Positions 6,687 to 13,443 of a stretch of DNA of 15,455 nt are shown piece after piece. The DNA lies in contig URGI01000046.1 in the NCBI GenBank assembly GCA_900547315.1, positions 1-15,455 on the forward strand, read 5' to 3'. The stretch is from an uncultured Eubacteriales bacterium. GTDB taxonomy: Bacteria; Bacillota; Clostridia; Oscillospirales; Oscillospiraceae. Position 1 is the stretch's first letter. The number at the start of each line of letters is the position of its first letter. A model generated the notes under the pieces. It did not search any database and was not told the origin of the DNA. It saw only the letters and a program-made list of their open reading frames with translations. The position numbers were made by a program, and so were the translations under genes.

Positions 6687-7678
6687 GCAAGATCGTTCTC
6701 GGCTTTTCCGGCGGAGTGGACTCCACTGTATCCACCATGCTTCTGAAAAAGGCCGGACATGAGGTGTACGGCCTGTATATGGACAACGCCGACGAGGCCG
6801 CGCGGCAATGCGCGATAGACACGGCGGAGTTCATCGGCGTGCCGCTGACGGTGCTGGACGTCAAGGCCGAGCTTGAGCGCAATGTATGCCGTCCGTTCAC
6901 GGAGGCGTATCTGCGCGGCGAAACGCCGAACCCCTGCATAATCTGCAACCCCAGCACAAAGTTCAAAAATCTGCTCGCCGAGGCCGACCGCGTCGGCGCG
7001 GAGCTTGTAGCCACCGGACACTACGCCCGCACGGAAAACGGCAGGCTCATGAAAGGCATGCCCGCCAATGATCAGAGCTACATGCTCTGCCGCTTAAGCC
7101 GCGAGCAGGTGCGCCGCACGGTGTTCCCGCTCGGCGGCTTCGAGAAAAAGCAGGTGCGCGCGCTGGCCGAGGAATTCGGCCTGCCGGTCGCGCACAAGCC
7201 GGACAGCATGGAGATATGCTTCATCCCCGACAAGGACTATATCGGCTGGATATCGCGCCGAGCGGAGCTGCCGCCGGCAGGAGATTTCATCTTCCGCGGC
7301 GAGGTCGTCGGGCGGCACGAGGGCATACACCGCTACACCGTAGGCCAGCGCCGCCCTGGGCTTATCGACGGGCGCAAGGTCTACATCTCCCGCATCAGCG
7401 CAGCGGATAACACTATCGAGCTTGCGCTGTGGGAGGATATGTTCAAAACCGAAGTCCGTGCCAGAGACTTCAACTGGCTCATCGACCGCCCCGCCGAGTC
7501 GTTCCGCGCGAACGTCCGCGTGCGGCACACGAAATGGGAGATGCCTCCCTGCACCGTATACCCTGAAGGAGACGGCGTGCGCATAATTTGCGACGAGCCG
7601 GTGCGCGCCCCCGCCGTGGGGCAGTCTGCCGTGCTTTATGACGGCGACTACGTCCTCGGCGGCGGATTTATATTCTAA
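6683..7678 (+). CDS. mnmA: tRNA U34 2-thiouridylase MnmA
   Basis: MnmA adenylates and thiolates carbon 2 of tRNA U34, using sulfur delivered from a cysteine desulfurase. The 331-residue protein shows the PP-loop SGGVDS (9-14), TPNPCIICN with catalytic Cys88 (and Cys85 beside it), ATGHYAR (110-116), NDQSYML, PDSMEICFI with the second catalytic Cys179, and HRYTVGQRR (216-224). It is shorter than the E. coli and B. subtilis proteins (about 370 residues); the shortfall seems to lie partly between the PP-loop and residue 60. The ATGA overlap with mnmG makes translational coupling likely and places both U34 enzymes in one transcript. Confidence 0.95.
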   Translation: MSKIVLGFSGGVDSTVSTMLLKKAGHEVYGLYMDNADEAARQCAIDTAEFIGVPLTVLDVKAELERNVCRPFTEAYLRGETPNPCIICNPSTKFKNLLAEADRVGAELVATGHYARTENGRLMKGMPANDQSYMLCRLSREQVRRTVFPLGGFEKKQVRALAEEFGLPVAHKPDSMEICFIPDKDYIGWISRRAELPPAGDFIFRGEVVGRHEGIHRYTVGQRRPGLIDGRKVYISRISAADNTIELALWEDMFKTEVRARDFNWLIDRPAESFRANVRVRHTKWEMPPCTVYPEGDGVRIICDEPVRAPAVGQSAVLYDGDYVLGGGFIF

Positions 7679-7695
7679 GCGATCAGGTTAACTCA

Positions 7696-9033
7696 TTGGA
7701 AAAGAATCTTACAAACGGCAGCGTACTGAAAAACATAGCCTATTTCTCGCTGCCATATCTGCTCTCATACTTTCTTCAGACGCTCTACGGTCTGGCCGAC
7801 CTCTTCATAATCGGCCAGTTTGAAGGCGTCGCCAGCACGACCGCCGTGTCCATCGGCAGTCAGGTCATGCACATGCTGACGGTCATGATCGTCGGCCTCG
7901 CAATGGGCTCGACCGTGTGCATAGGTCAGGCCGTCGGCGCGGGGGACAAGAAGCATGCCTCGGCCGCCATCGGCAACACCGTTACGCTGTTCATGCTGCT
8001 GTCCGTCGTCATCACGGCGCTGCTTCTGGCGCTTGTCAGACCCATCGTCTCCGTGATGTCTACGCCGGCGGAGGCCGCCGACGGGACGCGGGCGTATCTC
8101 ACGATCTGCTTCATCGGTATCCCGTTCATCACGGCATACAACATCATAAGCTCCATTTTCCGCGGCCTCGGCGACTCGAAAAGCCCGATGATATTCATCG
8201 CCGTGGCCTGCGCCGCGAACATCGCGCTTGACTACATATTCATCGGTGCCATGGGACTTGGCTCCGCGGGCGCGGCGCTCGGCACCACGCTGTCGCAGGC
8301 GATAAGCGTTGTGTTCTCGCTAGTTGTGATACTGCGCAGGAAGTCCGGCATCAGCCTTGAACGCCGCGACCTCCATCCCCAGCGCGACACGATGGGGCGG
8401 CTGCTGCGCATCGGCGTCCCCGTGGCGGCGCAGGACGGGCTGATCCAGATAGCTTTCATCGTCATCACCGTCATCGCCAACCGGCGCGGGCTTGACGCCG
8501 CGGCGGCGGTCGGCATCGTGGAGAAAATCATCTGCTTCGTGTTCCTTGTGCCGTCGTCGATGCTGTCAACGGTGTCGGCGCTCTGCGCGCAGAATATCGG
8601 CGCGGGGAAGCAGGCGCGCGCCGAGCAGACGCTGCGCTACGCGATAATCATCGCGGTGAGTTTCGGCATCATCATCGCGCTGCTGACGCAGTTCATCTCC
8701 GAACAGGCGGTCGGCCTGTTTACGCCGGACGCGATTGTCATCACGCTCGGCGGGCAGTATCTGCGCGGCTACATCTGGGACGCGCTCTTCGCCGGAATAC
8801 ACTTCTGCTTCAGCGGGTATTTCTGCGCCTGCGGCCGCTCCGAGATATCGTTTATCCACAACATCTCCGCAATCGCGCTCGTGCGCATACCGGGCGTGTA
8901 CCTGACCTCGAAGCTCTTCCCTGACACGCTCTTCCCCATGGGACTTGCCACCGCCGCGGGTTCGCTGCTGTCGGTCATCATCTGCGTCATCGCTTTTGCG
9001 CTGCTCAAAAAGCATAGTGTTAAAAGCGCATAA
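7696..9033 (+). CDS. MATE family multidrug efflux transporter
   Basis: This 445-residue integral membrane protein is predicted to have 12 helices in two MatE halves. It would export cationic drugs or metabolites in exchange for Na+ or H+. Recognisable signatures are the N-terminal NGSVLKNIAYFSLPYLLS, GLADLFIIGQF, the loop GLAMGSTVCIGQAVGAGD and SSIFRGLGDSKSPM. A TTG start at 7696 is chosen because the N-terminus from there matches the family and no ATG lies nearby. The ribosome binding site is poor (CAGG at 7684-7687), so expression may depend on coupling to mnmA, which ends 17 bases upstream. The substrate cannot be told from sequence. Confidence 0.92.
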   Translation: MEKNLTNGSVLKNIAYFSLPYLLSYFLQTLYGLADLFIIGQFEGVASTTAVSIGSQVMHMLTVMIVGLAMGSTVCIGQAVGAGDKKHASAAIGNTVTLFMLLSVVITALLLALVRPIVSVMSTPAEAADGTRAYLTICFIGIPFITAYNIISSIFRGLGDSKSPMIFIAVACAANIALDYIFIGAMGLGSAGAALGTTLSQAISVVFSLVVILRRKSGISLERRDLHPQRDTMGRLLRIGVPVAAQDGLIQIAFIVITVIANRRGLDAAAAVGIVEKIICFVFLVPSSMLSTVSALCAQNIGAGKQARAEQTLRYAIIIAVSFGIIIALLTQFISEQAVGLFTPDAIVITLGGQYLRGYIWDALFAGIHFCFSGYFCACGRSEISFIHNISAIALVRIPGVYLTSKLFPDTLFPMGLATAAGSLLSVIICVIAFALLKKHSVKSA

Positions 9034-9100
9034 AGTTTGCGCTGAATCCGGCACATTATATGTGCTTTTGACGATTTTATGATTTTGGCGTAAAAATCGT
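9025..9100. repeat. three successive inverted repeats between MATE and amt
   Basis: Three perfect short inverted repeats lie in a row: AGCGCA/TGCGCT (9025-9030 and 9038-9043, around the MATE stop), GCACAT/ATGTGC (9051-9056 and 9060-9065, 3-base centre), and ACGATTTT/AAAATCGT (9071-9078 and 9093-9100). The third ends on the first base of the amt -35 box. The second is followed by TTTT and could be a weak terminator. Alternatively the second and third could be operator sites for amt. The evidence is symmetry only. Confidence 0.5.
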
Positions 9101-9128
9101 TGACAACGCGCGCCGACCGGTATAAAAT
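9100..9128 (+). promoter_or_regulatory. sigma-A type promoter upstream of amt
   Basis: A perfect TTGACA (9100-9105) is separated by 17 bases from TAAAAT (9123-9128). The predicted start is near 9135, only a few bases before a terminator-like hairpin. The leader to the amt ATG would be about 80 bases. Confidence 0.75.
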
Positions 9129-9137
9129 CCACGTCAT

Positions 9138-9184
9138 AAAAAGGCAACGACGTCTGATATCTTTCAGGCGTCGTCGCCTTTTTT
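9138..9184 (+). terminator. terminator-like hairpin in the amt leader
   Basis: GGC (9143-9145) pairs with GCC (9176-9178), CGACG (9148-9152) with CGTCG (9169-9173) and CTG (9154-9156) with CAG (9165-9167). There is a 2x2 mismatch near the base, and the stem is flanked by A5 (9138-9142) and T6 (9179-9184). It has the form of a rho-independent terminator. It could end the thiN-mnmG-mnmA-MATE transcript, act as an attenuator on amt, or both, because the amt promoter lies upstream of it. Confidence 0.8.
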
Positions 9185-9214
9185 GCATTTCAGAAAGAAA
9201 CAGGAGATGATTTT

Positions 9215-10942
9215 ATGACAGTGGAATTCTGGTATTTGATCGGCGCGGCTTTGGTGTTCTGGATGCAGGCAGGCTTTGCGATGGTCGAAACGGGCTTCAC
9301 GCGCGCAAAAAATGCAGGCAACATAATTATGAAAAATCTGATGGATTTCTGCATCGGAACAATAGTGTTTTCCCTGCTTGGATACTCGCTGATGATGGGG
9401 CAGGACTGCCTGCGCGGGCTTGTCGGGCTGCCCAACATGGATATGTGGTCATCCTTCAAAGCATTTATAGCCTCCCCCACAGACGGCAGTTTCACCGGCG
9501 CGTCCGTATTCGTATTCAACCTTGTTTTCTGCGCAACCGCCGCAACGATAGTTTCCGGCGCTATGGCTGAGCGCACGAAATTTTCCGCCTACTGCATATA
9601 TTCGGCTGTCATCTCGCTGTTTGTCTACCCGATAGAAGCGCACTGGATATGGGGCGGCGGCTGGCTCAGTCAGCTTGGATTTCACGACTTTGCCGGCTCC
9701 TGCGCGATACACATGGTCGGCGGCATCGCGGCGCTGGTCGGCGCGATATTCCTCGGACCTCGGCTCGGTAAATATGTCCGCGACGAGAGCGGAAAGGTCA
9801 TCAAGGTCAACGCCATCCCCGGCCACTCGATAACCCTCGGTGCGCTTGGCGTGTTCATTCTCTGGCTCGGCTGGTACGGCTTCAACGGCGCGGCGGCGAC
9901 AAGCGCATCCGAGCTTGCGTCCATATTCCTCACGACGACTATCGCCCCCTCGGTCGCAACCGTGACAACGATGCTTTATACGTGGATAAAAAACGGTAAA
10001 CCCGATGTTTCCATGTGCCTGAACGCATCTCTTGCAGGGCTTGTCGCCGTGACCGCCGGCTGTGACGCATTCGACGCACTGGGCGCGGGTGTCGTCGGCA
10101 TCGTTTCAGGCATACTCGTTGTCGTCGTAGTTGAATGGCTCGACATTGGGCTGCACATCGACGACCCTGTCGGCGCCGTAGGCGTACACTGCGCCAACGG
10201 CATATGGGGCACTATTGCGGTCGGTCTTCTTGCAAATCCCGCCGCCCCAGCCGGACTCGACGGACTTCTGTACACCGGCTCCGCAAAGCTTTTGGGCATA
10301 CAGCTCATCGGCTTTGTATCCGTCGCAGCATACTCGGCAGTACTGATGTGCGCGGTGTTTGCACTTACCAGGAAGTTCAACGGGCTGCGTGTAACGTCAG
10401 AAGAAGAGCTGCTCGGTCTTGACATAACGGAACACGGTCTGCCCAGTGCCTACCCCGATTTTGCTCCGTCGGTGAGCAAATACGCGGCATATGCCCCCGA
10501 AGAGGGCGTTACCGTCGTTACCGGCGACGTTCCGGCGGCCGAAGCGATTCCCGTTAAGGCAGTACGCACCGTTCCGGACGGCACACCCAAGTTTACAAAG
10601 GTCGAGATAATCTGCAAAGACTCGAAGTTTGACGCGCTGAAGAGTGCTATGTCGGCGCTCGGTATTACGGGCATGACCGTGTCGCATGTACTCGGCTGCG
10701 GCATACAGGGTGGACAACCTGAATATTACCGCGGCGTCAAGCTGGAATCCAACCTGCTGCCGAAGGTGCAGGTCGATATCGTAGTCAGCAAGATTCCGGT
10801 GCGCAGCGTTATAGAAACGGCAAAGCGCGTACTATACACCGGCCATTACGGCGATGGCAAGATATTCGTTTACGATGTGGAGAACGTCGTAAAGATCCGT
10901 ACCGGCGAAGAAGGCTACGACGCGCTTCAGGGTGAAGAATAA
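9215..10942 (+). CDS. amt: ammonium transporter fused to a C-terminal PII domain
   Basis: This 575-residue protein carries ammonium across the cytoplasmic membrane and has its own nitrogen sensor attached. Residues 1-385 are an 11-helix Amt channel with the twin pore histidines His166 (FAGSCAIHMVGG) and His325 (DDPVGAVGVHCANG), and HWIWGGGWLS near 143-152. A polar cytoplasmic linker (386-457) leads to a complete PII (GlnB/GlnK) domain (458-575). Its T-loop contains Gln498, Tyr505 and Arg506, followed by LPK; the B-loop is TGHYGDGKIF (542-551), and KIRTGE follows near 560-565. The residue matching the uridylylated Tyr51 of E. coli GlnB is Leu510, so classical uridylylation is unlikely; ATP/ADP and 2-oxoglutarate sensing residues look retained. 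AGGAG (9202-9206) sits 8 bases before the ATG. PII normally blocks Amt in trans; here the block could be intramolecular, within the trimer (inference). Confidence 0.95.
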   Translation: MTVEFWYLIGAALVFWMQAGFAMVETGFTRAKNAGNIIMKNLMDFCIGTIVFSLLGYSLMMGQDCLRGLVGLPNMDMWSSFKAFIASPTDGSFTGASVFVFNLVFCATAATIVSGAMAERTKFSAYCIYSAVISLFVYPIEAHWIWGGGWLSQLGFHDFAGSCAIHMVGGIAALVGAIFLGPRLGKYVRDESGKVIKVNAIPGHSITLGALGVFILWLGWYGFNGAAATSASELASIFLTTTIAPSVATVTTMLYTWIKNGKPDVSMCLNASLAGLVAVTAGCDAFDALGAGVVGIVSGILVVVVVEWLDIGLHIDDPVGAVGVHCANGIWGTIAVGLLANPAAPAGLDGLLYTGSAKLLGIQLIGFVSVAAYSAVLMCAVFALTRKFNGLRVTSEEELLGLDITEHGLPSAYPDFAPSVSKYAAYAPEEGVTVVTGDVPAAEAIPVKAVRTVPDGTPKFTKVEIICKDSKFDALKSAMSALGITGMTVSHVLGCGIQGGQPEYYRGVKLESNLLPKVQVDIVVSKIPVRSVIETAKRVLYTGHYGDGKIFVYDVENVVKIRTGEEGYDALQGEE

Positions 10943-10947
10943 ATTTT

Positions 10948-10979
10948 TTCCGGCAGCTGCCCGCTGCCGGAATTTTTCT
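10948..10979 (+). terminator. rho-independent terminator after amt
   Basis: A 10-bp stem, TTCCGGCAGC (10948-10957) with GCTGCCGGAA (10963-10972), encloses a 5-base loop and is followed by TTTTTCTT. It begins 6 bases after the amt stop. Confidence 0.9.
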
Positions 10980-10990
10980 TGACAAAGTGC

Positions 10991-11020
10991 TTGACTTGTC
11001 GTAACTGCAGGAGCTATAAT
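10991..11020 (+). promoter_or_regulatory. promoter for the diaminopentanoate dehydrogenase-like gene
   Basis: TTGACT (10991-10996) and a perfect TATAAT (11015-11020) are separated by 18 bases. A second TTGACA-like site (10979-10984) lies just upstream. The leader is about 50 bases and ends in a consensus AAGGAGG (11064-11070), 8 bases before the ATG. Confidence 0.8.
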
Positions 11021-11078
11021 GACGGCATAAGATGTTGTTAAAATAATAACCGGTTTAATTCTGAAGGAGGCTATCATT

Positions 11079-12167
11079 ATGGAACGCAAAGTCAGAGTAG
11101 TACAGTACGGAGCAGGCAAGATGAGCCGCTATCTCATGCGCTATGTGATCGAGCATGACGGTGAGCTGGTCGGCGCATTCTGCCGCAACAAGAACCATAT
11201 CGGCAAGGATGCCGCCGAGATCATCGGCAACGGCTTCCCGACCGTCGGCGTCAAGGTAGAAGACTCTGCGACCGCCGACGCACGCATCGGCGAGCTCAAG
11301 CCCGACGTGTGCATTATAGCCACCCGCAGCACCGTAGCCGAGCTTGAGGACATCTTCACCATCTGCGCCAAGCACGGCGTGAACGCCATCACCACCTGCG
11401 AAGAGGCGCTCTATCCCTGGAACTCCTCCCCCGCTCTCACCGCAAAGCTTGACAAGCTCGCCAAGGAAGGCAACTGCACCCTCACAGGCGTCGGCTACTG
11501 CGACCTCTATTGGGGCACTCTGGTCACGAATCTCGCCGGCTCATCCCATAAGATCACCAAGATCGAGGGCAGCAGCTGGTATAACGTCGAGGACTACGGC
11601 GTAGCTCTGGCCGAAGGCCACGGCGCAGGTCTGACCATCGACGAGTTCAACAAGACCATCGGCTGCTATAACGAGACCCCGTCCGACAAGATGAAGGAGC
11701 TTGTCGAGAGCGGCAAATATGTCCCGTCCTACATGTGGAATCAGAACGGCTGGCTGTGCAGCAAGATGGGTCTGCACATCACCTCCCAGACGCAGAAGTG
11801 CATCCCCTGCGTTGACAAGGAGGATCTGAAGTCCGAGACTCTCGGCATGGTCGTCAAGGCGGGCGATGCGACCGGTATGCGCGCCATCGTCACCACCGAG
11901 ACCGAGGAGGGCATCACCCTCGTCACCGAGTGCGTCGGCAAGATCTACAATCCCGAAGAGATCGACCGCAACGTCTGGACGCTCCACGGCGAGCCGGATA
12001 CGACCTGCATCGTCAACCAGCCCGCAACCGTCGAGCTGACCTGCGCAACGCTCGTCAACCGCATCCCTCAGCTTATCGACGCGCCCGCCGGTTATGTTAC
12101 GACCGACCAGTTCCCGTACAACGAGTACATGGTTCACCCGATGAACGAGTACGTCCACAGCAAATAA
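11079..12167 (+). CDS. NAD(P)-dependent dehydrogenase, 2,4-diaminopentanoate dehydrogenase-like
   Basis: This 362-residue cytoplasmic oxidoreductase begins with a Rossmann fold (VVQYGAGKMS, residues 7-16) of the dihydrodipicolinate-reductase type. TRSTVAELEDI (about 87-97) and ITTCEEALYPW follow, where related enzymes carry a similar ST-EE-YP segment. GHGAGLTIDEF in the C-terminal half matches the GAGLT-x-EEF stretch I recall from 2,4-diaminopentanoate dehydrogenases of ornithine fermentation. The usual GVNPGF after the Rossmann domain is replaced by GVGYCDLYWG, so the substrate may differ; a related amino-acid or amine dehydrogenase is equally possible. None of the other ornithine-degradation genes is nearby. 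A strong promoter, a consensus ribosome binding site, a strong terminator and uniform use of preferred codons suggest high expression as a single gene. Confidence 0.7.
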   Translation: MERKVRVVQYGAGKMSRYLMRYVIEHDGELVGAFCRNKNHIGKDAAEIIGNGFPTVGVKVEDSATADARIGELKPDVCIIATRSTVAELEDIFTICAKHGVNAITTCEEALYPWNSSPALTAKLDKLAKEGNCTLTGVGYCDLYWGTLVTNLAGSSHKITKIEGSSWYNVEDYGVALAEGHGAGLTIDEFNKTIGCYNETPSDKMKELVESGKYVPSYMWNQNGWLCSKMGLHITSQTQKCIPCVDKEDLKSETLGMVVKAGDATGMRAIVTTETEEGITLVTECVGKIYNPEEIDRNVWTLHGEPDTTCIVNQPATVELTCATLVNRIPQLIDAPAGYVTTDQFPYNEYMVHPMNEYVHSK

Positions 12168-12187
12168 AGAGTAAAGCGCAAGACAAC

Positions 12188-12220
12188 AAAAAGGCGTGAC
12201 TTTAAAAGTCACGCCTTTTT
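12188..12220. terminator. bidirectional terminator between convergent genes
   Basis: A 10-bp G+C-containing stem, GGCGTGACTT (12193-12202) with AAGTCACGCC (12206-12215), is flanked by A5 (12188-12192) and T5 (12216-12220), with a 3-base loop. It can end the + strand dehydrogenase transcript and the - strand efp-region transcript. A direct repeat TAATAGCTT (12220-12228 and 12229-12237) follows. Confidence 0.9.
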
Positions 12221-12252
12221 AATAGCTTTAATAGCTTTTTTATTGTAAGAAC

Positions 12253-12723
12253 TTACTCGTCCTTATCCTCGTCGTCCTCGCCGCCGATGTCGAACTCAAG
12301 CTTCTCGCCGCACTCAGGGCAAAGGATGTAGCCCTTGTCGAGCGTCTCTTCGTCGAAGCTGATCTCCTCGCCGCAGGCGGGGCAGGTCACGTCGTAGATG
12401 ACGCCGTCATACTCCAGCTCCTCGTCTTCGTCGGGATCCTCGTCGGCGTCCTCATCGTAATCTTCGTCATAGTCGGCATCACACACATCGTCAGGAGTGT
12501 CCAGATCGCAGGTCAGCTCCTCCAGATAGCTCAGATCCTCGCCCATATCGTCGATGATATCGGCCAGATCAAGATTGCTTTCCTGAAGATCCTCGATCTC
12601 GTGCGCCATGTCGGACAGCAGATCATTCAGCGCCGCCCACAGCTTGCCCTCCTTGGAATCCGGCGTAACGCCGAGTCCCTCGGCCAGCCCCTTGAGGTAT
12701 GCGGCTTTTTCAACAACAGTCAT
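12253..12723 (-). CDS. CD1247-like acidic zinc-ribbon protein
   Basis: This 156-residue protein has three parts. A helical N-terminal domain (1-70, beginning MTVVEKAAYLKGLAEGLG) matches the CD1247 N-terminal domain family of Clostridia. A very acidic Asp/Glu linker covers about 73-105. A C-terminal zinc ribbon has CPAC (114-117) and CPEC (135-138). It has no signal peptide, so it should be cytoplasmic. The function is unknown; the mix of acidic tract and zinc ribbon would suit a nucleic-acid mimic, an RNA polymerase or ribosome partner, or a chaperone-like adaptor, none of which is shown. The start is set by AAAGGAGG a few bases upstream. It lies downstream of efp on the same strand and may share its transcript. 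Confidence 0.85.
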   Translation of the reverse strand: MTVVEKAAYLKGLAEGLGVTPDSKEGKLWAALNDLLSDMAHEIEDLQESNLDLADIIDDMGEDLSYLEELTCDLDTPDDVCDADYDEDYDEDADEDPDEDEELEYDGVIYDVTCPACGEEISFDEETLDKGYILCPECGEKLEFDIGGEDDEDKDE

Positions 12724-12754
12724 GTGAAAACCTCCTTTAATTGAGTTAAAACAA

Positions 12755-12774
12755 GGGAGACTATATAGTCTCCC
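12755..12774 (-). terminator. 20-base perfect palindrome between efp and the CD1247-like gene
   Basis: GGGAGACTAT/ATAGTCTCCC has no unpaired centre. Allowing for a 4-base loop gives an 8-bp stem. On the - strand it is followed by TTGTTTTAAC, a broken T run, so it is probably a partial terminator that allows read-through, an RNA-processing site, or a protein binding site. Confidence 0.55.
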
Positions 12775-12789
12775 CTGAATTTTGATGAA

Positions 12790-13353
12790 TTATGCTCTGG
12801 ATGCGTACTCGCCGGTACGGGTATCGACGATGATCTTCTCACCCGGCTCGATGAAGAGAGGAACCTTGATGACGGCTCCGGTCTCGAGAGTGGCGGGCTT
12901 GGTGGCGTTGGTGGCGGTGTTGCCGGCAAAGCCCGGATCGGTCTCCGCGACCTCAAGCACGACGTTGATGGGGGGAACAACGTTGAATACCTTGCCCTTG
13001 TAGGAGTAGATGGAGCAGACCATGTTCTCCTTGACGAATTTGAAGTTGTCGCCCAGAACGGACTCGTCGACCGGCTCCAGCTCGTAGGTCTCGGGGTTCA
13101 TGAAGTAGTAAAGGTTGCCGTCGTTGTAGCTGTATTCCATGTCCATACGGTCGATGGAAGCGCTCTCGAACTTTGCGGTGGGGTTGAAAGAAGTTTCGGT
13201 GACGGCGCCGGTGATGACGTTCTTCATCTTGGTACGGACGAAGGCCGCGCCCTTGCCGGGCTTGACATGCTGGAACTCAACGACCTGCATGATCTTGCCG
13301 TCCATCTCGAAAGTTTTACCGTTTCTGAAATCGCCAGCGGTAATGGTAGCCAT
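12790..13353 (-). CDS. efp: translation elongation factor P
   Basis: EF-P binds beside the P-site tRNA and relieves ribosomes stalled on consecutive prolines. The 187-residue protein is full length and has the three domains: KOW-like (1-64), OB (65-125) and C-terminal OB (about 129-187). The exposed loop reads VKPGKGAAF, with Lys34 at the position modified in other bacteria (5-aminopentanolyl in B. subtilis, beta-lysyl in E. coli). No modification enzyme is encoded here. ATG 13353 is chosen over the TTG 15 bases upstream, because that TTG lies inside the ribosome binding site (GGAGG, 8 bases before the ATG). The gene follows an M24 peptidase, as yqhT-efp do in B. subtilis. Confidence 0.97.
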   Translation of the reverse strand: MATITAGDFRNGKTFEMDGKIMQVVEFQHVKPGKGAAFVRTKMKNVITGAVTETSFNPTAKFESASIDRMDMEYSYNDGNLYYFMNPETYELEPVDESVLGDNFKFVKENMVCSIYSYKGKVFNVVPPINVVLEVAETDPGFAGNTATNATKPATLETGAVIKVPLFIEPGEKIIVDTRTGEYASRA

Positions 13354-13371
13354 AAAATATTCCTCCAATAT

Positions 13372-13384
13372 GTGTATAATACAC
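13372..13384. promoter_or_regulatory. small inverted repeat in the efp leader
   Basis: GTGTAT-A-ATACAC is a 6-bp inverted repeat with a one-base centre, about 20 bases before the efp start and downstream of its promoter. It is a possible operator or short hairpin; the evidence is symmetry only. Confidence 0.3.
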
Positions 13385-13407
13385 CAACAAAATAAAATAG
13401 CGTATTG

Positions 13408-13436
13408 ATTTTACACTATTATGATCGGCTTTTCAA
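13408..13436 (-). promoter_or_regulatory. promoter for efp
   Basis: On the - strand, TTGAAA (13431-13436) and TAAAAT (13408-13413) are separated by 17 bases. The predicted transcript starts close to 13400, leaving a leader of roughly 45-50 bases. No terminator separates it from the upstream peptidase gene, so efp is probably transcribed from both promoters. Confidence 0.7.
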
Positions 13437-13443
13437 GGGATTC

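Noticed and set aside
9138..9184. ANTAR two-hexaloop antitermination motif in the amt leader
   Set aside because: Only one stem is seen, and its loop does not carry the A and G at positions 1 and 4 expected of that motif.
13354..13368. TTG start extending EF-P by five residues
   Set aside because: These bases hold the ribosome binding site, and EF-P proteins start at the following ATG.
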